A DNA stretch of 64,000 bases, taken from contig NC_073348.2 of assembly GCF_027580225.2 (NCBI RefSeq), forward strand, positions 40,986,501-41,050,500, in the 5' to 3' direction. The stretch is from Misgurnus anguillicaudatus (Eukaryota > Chordata > Actinopteri > Cypriniformes > Cobitidae). The notes under the pieces were generated by a model. The model was not told the DNA's origin. It saw nothing but the letters and a program-made list of their open reading frames with translations, and searched no databases. Position numbers and translations under genes: made by a program. Positions 56,854-64,000 of this stretch are shown here, piece by piece (position 1 is the stretch's first letter; each line of letters opens with the position of its first letter).

Positions 56854-59800
56854 ATGAGCGGTGAGACCTTTATTTAATCTCATGCCTTACATTTTTATCG
56901 ATAAACCTTTGCAGAATGATGTTGAATGAGAATTTGCGCATTTGTTTACAGAATCAGAGACGCGTCAGAGACTGCTGCGCAGCGTCAAGAAGGAGGTACG
57001 TGCATCATCTCATATTTATCTCATATCGTCTTGTTAAACGATGCTATTTAGTGAATTAGATGATGATGATGATGATGATAGTAAAGTAGAAGATTATGAT
57101 ATTCAGTGCCGTGGGATCACACTGTACTTGACATGATCTGTGATGAGGATGCGCAGTATTTCTAACACAATCCATCTGTCGCTGTTAACAGCAGATCCGT
57201 GATGCATTTTTAGGAAGACCATATAAACATCATCCCAAAATTCATCATCAGAATCAGCCATTGATTTAACCTCTGTTGGATTACAATAGAGATCTCTATT
57301 TTGTCAGTAGATATTGTGGCAGTATCATAGTACAGTGATGGACCTGATGATGGTAGTACCGTAGTACATGGTCATATCGCACACATAAGAGTTGCATTGT
57401 ATGTGCATGTCATTTACATTCATTAATCAACGAGAGAGGATTTAACATTTTCAGGCGATTTCCCGGACAGGGATTTGACTAGTCCTAGACTATAAAATTT
57501 TTAAGAGCTGTCCAAACATAAAAACAACTTGCCTCAAAATGCACACAAGTCATGTTTTTAGTAAGGCACGTTTGTTAAAACTAGTTATATTTCCTAATTA
57601 CTAACTAAGGCCTAGTCCTGGCTTAACCTATTCCCTATCCGGGAATCCACCCCCTATGTCCTAAGCGAACAGTAAGAAGAGTTTGAGTGACATTCAAAAA
57701 TGAAATACATTAGGAGGTGGATGAGAGTCACATCACTCCCTTCTGTTGAACATTCAGCTAGGGTGGCAAAATTATGTGAATTTTCAAGGCTCGAAATTTT
57801 CCATGGGATTTACAGGAATATATTGGAATTAATGGGAATCAACTTGGAATTTTAAAAAATGCAGAGTTGCCTATAACAGGTAACTTAAATGTAGTAAAAA
57901 AAATCTTGCAGCATAATCAAGGACTATACATCAAGTCAAGTAAGTTTTGATGATAAAACTTGGATAAATATATCTGATCTATGATATTATAGTTTAACTA
58001 GCAAATACCAGTACAGTAGCTAAATAGCTTAGATAGCACTATTTCATTGAACATTTATGAGGCTAGTTATCATGTATTATGCTTTTTCTTTTACATTCTG
58101 TTAGGCAGTTTTTTGTTATCATACTATCATTACTGTACCACCCTAACGTTTGGACACATTACTATTTTTAATGTTTTTGAAGGAAGTCTCTTATGCTCAT
58201 CAAGAATGAATTTAGTTGATCAAAAGTCCTTCAGAAATCATTCATATTAGAAGTATCAAGTATCAGGATTTACATTGCATGCATGTCTGCTTATGATTAA
58301 ACTAAATGTTTATTTGTTTGTATATGATATAGTTTATATAACTTTCCACAAATTGTGAAATTATTCCCATAAATTCCAGTTTCCAATTTGGAATATTTCC
58401 AAAATTCTCCAGAGTAAGTTTCCATTGAAAGTTTCTGCCCCTTTGCAACCCTACATTCAGCACACACTTCCTTTAAACATGTTAAGGAGTCCATCTGCAC
58501 ACAGTATCAGCCAGACACAAAACAATCACTGAATAAGAGAGTTTGTTTCATTTACGACATCTGCACCTTCAGGATCTCTTATGAGCCATTACTGTCTGCA
58601 GGTACATCACACAAAAACTCTGCATCTCTTTACCCATCATTCTTAGTGGAATCAATCATTTAATACTCTAAGATGTTGGCTTCCTTTAACCTCTGGACTT
58701 TCAGGTCAAGCAGATTATGGAAGAGGCCGTGACCCGCAAGTTTGTGCATGAAGACAGCAGTCACATATTTTCATTCTGCGGTAAGAGGATCTTCCCAATT
58801 TAATGAAGTCATCTGCTGATTTGTCTTGTTTAAGTATATGGCTTAGGTTCCTGATGTAATGTGGAGCTATGGGATTGTATAACCTGTTGTATTTGACTAA
58901 AGTTAGATCTGTTAGAGAAGTAATATCTCAATAACAACCCATAAAATTGAGTGTTTAATGCTATTTCATGCATTCTGACTTATTAACACAGTTGTTAATT
59001 AAGAGTTGTAATCCTCATGCTAAACAAATGCAAAGTGTCAAAAAAGCAGTTTTGACATCATTTCTTTCCTGAAAGTTTTTTTTCGAACATGGGTACTCGT
59101 TACATGTCAGTGACCCCATATTCCTTTTATGGGCACTTCCACCAGAAAAGTACGCCCACACATCAATCAGAGCGAGAATGAGGATGCTCATTAGCATTGT
59201 TCCTTCCAGTAGAAGTCACTACACACGACAGCTTTGTTTTAAGACTCAACAATGGCATGAAAGAAGAAGTGTGTTTTGGGATTTAAGGAGAAGTAACCCT
59301 TGTTCAGCTTTCCAAGTAAGCCAGCCTTATGAAAACAATGGATATAGTTTGGTTTATCCGGGGTAGCAGCGGAGTTTTGCTTGTTTGTTTGTTTAACTGC
59401 ATCAAATGTCTGTGTTTTGTTGGTAATCGACATGAACATGTAATCAATCAGAAGTTATCCAGAGATAGTGGGATAATGTTTTGTGTGTGTTGCTTGCTTG
59501 TAACTCGCTCCTCCCGCTGGACGCCTCTGGGATTTCGTGCTTTTTCGGAAACAATCGCTAGAGCTGATCTTTCTTTTATAAATCTGATAAAACTAAAGAC
59601 TCTTGGGAGATATTAAGGATGTAATACTACTCTAAAACACAAACAGCTTTATTAGTAACTCTCAATAACGACCCATGATGTTACAATTATGTGCTGATGT
59701 GTAACACACTTAAATCCCTAAATATGAACAGTAGTCCTATGCAGTAGCACTGAAAAGAAATTAGGCAAGCAAGTTTATTTAAGGGTGTAAAGTGAAGGGT

Positions 59801-62800
59801 GACATTAAGTAATGTGGGAGGAGAGAGAGAGAGAGGAAAACATGATCAGGACTCAAACCCGTCTCGCCCAGAGACGCTACTGAACCATGTGTCACGGTGC
59901 TGCCCACAAGACTCTGAGAACTTTCTTCCGGTCTTACCTCAAACTTTAGTGGGAAGTTTGATCCTGGGTGAGCTGTTGCTTGATGTGTCAGTATGGTGAG
60001 TGGGCTGGTGAAAGGACAACTTATTACTCGGTTATATGAGTTAGTCTGACTGATGGCACACCTCCACCCAACCATCTGTTCATGACAGTGAAGGAGCACA
60101 TGTTATTATTCTCATGTCGTCATGATGTAAGAAACTCAAGTACGTTCATTGAGGATGTATGCATTAGTCAGAGTGAACGATGGATGAAATGTGACGTTAT
60201 GAGTGTGTATTTGTGTTATATTTGTGCAGGTGTTGTGGAAGCGTGCGTGCTTCACAGACTCAGGCGACGGGCCGCAGGTTTTCTGCGCAGTAACAAAATC
60301 GCCGCTCTTTTCATGAAGGTGGGGAAAATGTTTCCTCCAGCCGAGGAACTGTGTAGAAAGGTTCAGGAACTGGAACAGATCATTGAGAACAAGTGAGAAA
60401 CAATCCAGTGCTGATGTTTTATGGTTTTAGTCGAACATTCACAACTAATTTACATCACAACACCTTTCTGACTGAAACACAATATGCAATGAGAAAAAGC
60501 TGAAAAGCAAAATCATTTAAATTTTTTTATATTTAAATGAAATATTACAATGATAATTGTTTGTTCGCTTGTGCACTGATAAATTGTTCAATAACATTAG
60601 CAATGTGTATAAAGTAAATGGGGTCAGTTTGTTGATTTCATATCGATTAATGCAGTGTACACACCAAACGTGAAGCATCGCATTTCTCGCTCTCAATTAC
60701 TTGCGGTATTGAACTTCGTGTCATGCGAATTTTTCGCTTAAGTGTTTTCATAGCAATTGCGCCATCCAATTCGTGTCATTCACATTGCCCCGCGTGTGTT
60801 CGCATCTATTTGCATCTTTACATTGACTTTGTATGTAATGTACTCGCGCAAATCATTGAATTCCTGTTTGGTGTGTACACCCCTTAAGACTGCTTCTCAG
60901 GTTCTCATTCTTTCTCAACCTGATGTTTGACACTCCTCCAATGTGATTTTCATTTCACCAACTTAAGACAAAACCATGGTCAGATGAGTCAGGACAGTGT
61001 CCGAAAACAGTCTGGATTGACCAACCTGTCCCCTCTGGCCATTAAATACCTCTGGATTCGCACAGCGCTCACAGAGAAAGTGCTGGATAAAATCGTCCTT
61101 TACTTGGTGGAGAACAGCAGGTGAAGAATTATTTATTATATGTTTTAATAAAAAATACACTGTATTTTGTGTTCATTTTCCAGTTCATTTTTACTCTATT
61201 AGACAAATAGTTTGTGCATTGCATTGTGGGATATAATAATTCATGCCGTGTGCTCTGTTTTATACTGCACATTTTAGCAGATGTTATGAGTCATACAAGG
61301 ATTCTGTGCATACTACAGAGACAGCACTAGAAGTATGGTAGTATAGTGTTTAAGACAATTTTAAAAAGACTTCTGACAGGACATTGGCTTAAGGCTAAAG
61401 GTGCCATAGGATGTAAAACTGTAGGCAAAGATGAATAATAAGAGTTGTGTACATGGTAATCACATATCATGAGCCTCAAACATGATTGTTTCCTCCTTAT
61501 GTAAACCTCGTGCATGCAAAAGAGCGCTGGAAAACAGATCTCAACATAACACCAACTGTGGCGTTACAGTCCAAATGTACACCCATAACATTAAATTACA
61601 CATTAAATTAATTACAATGTTGTTACAATAATAAAAGCAAAGTTGTGACTGTTGAGTTAGCGCTATATGCTAATTAATGCTATATGCTAGTTAATGCTAT
61701 ATGCTAGCGTTTAGGCTAAAGTTGTACTATTTACGTTACAGTTACGTTTTGCAAGTCCATTCCGAAAAAACACAAACTTGTCACTCAGAAACATCCATTA
61801 ACAATCTCCAATCAATTCATTATTCCTCAAAATCTGATACAGCCTCAAACATAAGATCTGTTTACACACACACAGAGCTACTGAAGGAGAAACAGCCAGT
61901 CAGAACAGAGCTCAACATTATTATTTATGACCCTTTCAAATAAGGTAATAATAGATCATTTAATTCTAAGGCAAATCCTAGGGCTGTAAATGGACATGAA
62001 AAACTGTCTCTGGATAATTTTTGTACTTAATAAAAGACACAAACCTTCTGTGTAGATATCAGGGAACAATTTAACAGATTATTACAATGCATTGTTTGGC
62101 ACTTTTAAAATAAAATAACTTTTATAAATGTTACCTCTGTGAATTATTGTGTAGTTTTTGTTGGTACATTTGTGTTATGTTGTGATACTATGTGTTTGCC
62201 TTAAAAAACAGCATTTTTTTGAAAACATATAAAAAATGCAATAAAGTATAGTATTAAGTATAGAACAAGCCTGTGAGGTACTTTTATTTTGTATTTCAGT
62301 AAATTCTTTGAAAGAGAAGCTCTGTTGAGAGACCCAGTCGACGGTCCAATCCTTGCATCTTTGCTGGGTACCAGCTCAATTATTTCTCAGAAATGTTTGT
62401 TGAAATATTGAAATAAATGTCTATGTCTTCACTGATGGGGAAATTTGGGGCAAATTAAATGGAAAATATTAATTCAGTCTTTAGTTTTAGTGACATTTTC
62501 CATATTGCATGTTTTTTTTCTTCAGTTGGTCCCTGCGCTTTAGAGTACACTAAAGCAAAGACATCCAATCACTTCTGGACAGATCCATCAGCTGATGAAT
62601 TAGTGCAGAGACATCGCATTCACAGCGGTCACTGCCGACAGGACTCGCCCACTAAACGCCCGGCTCTTGTAAGACACGCCCAGTCACTCATTAACTTTAC
62701 ATTTCTCAAATGTTTGCTGTAATGGACCGAGCTATGCTCTCCAAAATAACTTCTAGCAACAACTCAGTGTTTTTATTTATACTAATGAAGTTTAGGAGAA

Positions 62801-64000
62801 ACATCTGAGAGCAATGAAGTTATGTTTTGGTTTATAGATCCAGAAGAGGCAGTCCAGTGGCAGTATGGATGACAGACCTTCTTTTTGGGCTCGGGATTAC
62901 GTTGAATCTCTTCATCAGAATTCCAGAGCCACGCTGCTTTTTGGGAAGAACAATGTCCTGGTGCAGCCGGTAAATCATCACTCAGAAACATACGATGACA
63001 TACGTCACTTTAATTACAGTTGGACAGCAAACTTTGTGTGATTTCAGACGGATGATATGGAATCTATCCCAGGATACCTTTCCCTTCACCAGACCGCAGA
63101 TCTGATGACACTAAAGTGGACACCAAACCAGCTGATGAACGGAAGCGTGGGAGAGTTGGATTATGAGAAAAGGTGACATTTATCACCATAGTGAGAGCAT
63201 CTCTGAATTCAGTGATTTTAAAACCAGCATTGATCTTCTTTCTTGCACTTCTTTACAGTGTTTACTGGCATTACGCAATGACCATTCGTCTTGAGGAAAT
63301 TGTGTATTTGCACTGCCATCAGCAAGGTAAATATAAGTTGACATCTTCATCCTCGTGTCTTTCCAAACCTGAACAATTTTGTAAACTTCTGATGGTTGTC
63401 ACAATCTGCTCATGTACAGTGGACAGTGGTGGGACGGTGGTGTTGGTAAGCCAGGATGGGATCCAGAGACCTCCGTTCCGGTTTCCAAAAGGAGGTCATC
63501 TCCTTCAGTTCCTCACGTGTTTGGAAACGGGTCTCCTGCCTCACGGACAGTTAGATCCTCCTCTGTGGTCTCAAAGAGGAAAGGTTTGCAAACATCACGT
63601 GATCTTCTCTTTTATAGGTCTGAAGAGAAAACCTTTAGTTTCGGACACGTTTTGTTTCCGTTCCAGGGAAAGGTTTTCCCAAAACTGCGCAAAAGAAGCC
63701 CACACGGGTCCTACGAGTCGTTCTCCGACAAAGACGAAGACGAAGCTACCGATTATGTTTTTCGAATAATATATCCGGGCAGTCAAGAATTCGGTATGTA
63801 ACTGTGGACGTTCCTGTTGTGTTTTTATTTTGAGCCACTAGGCTCATGTCATTCATTTATAAATCCTTTGATTTTTGTTACTGATTGGCTGATGACAGTT
63901 CATCTCATTTCTCATATTCTCACATCTTAAAGTGGCACCAGAACTGATAGACCAGAGTGTGAATCTGTGGCAGCCCACCCCCAGAAAATCCTCCTGTTCC
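56854..64000 (+). CDS. sgsm1: SGSM1-like small G protein signaling modulator (RUN-TBC protein), first 13 exons, continues off the right edge
   Basis: A RUN-TBC adaptor that binds RAP and RAB GTPases at membranes; the TBC (RAB-GAP) domain lies beyond the window. Exons: 56854-56860 (ATGAGCG), 56952-56995, 58705-58780, 60230-60392, 60968-61120, 62300-62367, 62526-62668, 62838-62969, 63048-63172, 63259-63326, 63420-63583, 63667-63793 and 63933 to the edge. All have GT-AG borders and matching phases. The RUN domain covers [19 protein letters not shown] to [10 protein letters not shown]. The PH-like part reads [20 protein letters not shown], then [20 protein letters not shown]. The motifs [11 protein letters not shown] and [12 protein letters not shown] favour SGSM1 over SGSM2. 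Confidence 0.88.
57059..57081. repeat. (GAT)n microsatellite
   Basis: Short GATGAT run in SGSM1 intron 2. Confidence 0.85.
57760..58455. mobile_element. MITE family TTGCAA..., copy 3 (inverted and longer)
   Basis: Starts AGGGTGGCAAAATTATGTGA and ends CTGCCCCTTTGCAACCCT, the reverse orientation of copies 1 and 2, with about 400 bp of extra interior. In SGSM1 intron 2. Confidence 0.6.
60655..60892. mobile_element. MITE with GTGTACACACCAAAC ends
   Basis: The ends GTGTACACACCAAACG and GTTTGGTGTGTACACC are inverted copies. No ORF. Lies in the SGSM1 intron before exon 60968-61120. Confidence 0.75.
61661..61710. repeat. Three tandem 18-bp units (GCTATATGCTAATTAAT)
   Basis: GCTATATGCTA(A/G)TTAAT occurs three times in a row in an SGSM1 intron. 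Confidence 0.85.

Noticed and set aside
1..64000. CRISPR arrays, bacterial operons, rRNA or tRNA genes
   Set aside because: No spaced palindromic repeats and no recognisable RNA genes were seen; the regular arrays are a minisatellite and microsatellites.

Overview
The window is nuclear DNA of a teleost fish, most likely a cyprinid. The signs are vertebrate multi-exon genes with GT-AG introns, a high density of hAT-type and TTAA-ended MITEs, fish L2 and L1-clade LINEs, and a near-complete Maverick/Polinton (adintovirus-like) element. The species cannot be named from sequence alone.

Host layout. CPLANE1 (ciliogenesis and planar polarity effector) runs on the minus strand from its ATG at 13547 off the left edge. 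NUP155 (nuclear pore scaffold) runs on the minus strand from ATG 55434 to stop 36287. SGSM1 (RUN-TBC small-G-protein modulator) starts at 56854 on the plus strand and runs off the right edge, head-to-head with NUP155. A single-exon V1R/ORA-type chemoreceptor lies at 33967-34887 on the plus strand, between CPLANE1 and NUP155. The CPLANE1-NUP155 tandem order matches human chromosome 5p13.

The key element is a 14,291-bp Polinton at 17097-31387. It has about 298-bp terminal inverted repeats starting AG and a perfect 6-bp target duplication (CCCAGC). The plus-strand half carries three accessory genes, a retroviral-type integrase with a chromodomain, the minor capsid protein, a basic core-like protein, the double jelly-roll major capsid protein and an adenain-like protease. 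The minus-strand half carries a protein-primed-type DNA polymerase B, the packaging ATPase, a small hydrophobic-tailed protein and a conserved protein of unknown function. The two halves converge at facing poly(A) signals near 23.75 kb. Every ORF is intact except the polymerase, which has two in-frame TAA codons and no frameshift. A probable small spliced gene with two look-alike introns lies next to the right TIR.

The Polinton sits inside an older internally repetitive AACCC/GGGTT element (16948-31800), which abuts a 1.76-kb hAT-like element with an 8-bp duplication. Other repeats include a 1.4-kb minisatellite in a CPLANE1 intron, a truncated L1-clade LINE with target duplication upstream of CPLANE1, an almost full-length two-ORF L2 LINE in a NUP155 intron, a three-level nest of MITEs in the last NUP155 intron, and a MITE carrying a CRE palindrome in the SGSM1 promoter. 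One MITE end coincides with the NUP155 exon 2 boundary, where no GT donor in the right phase is visible.
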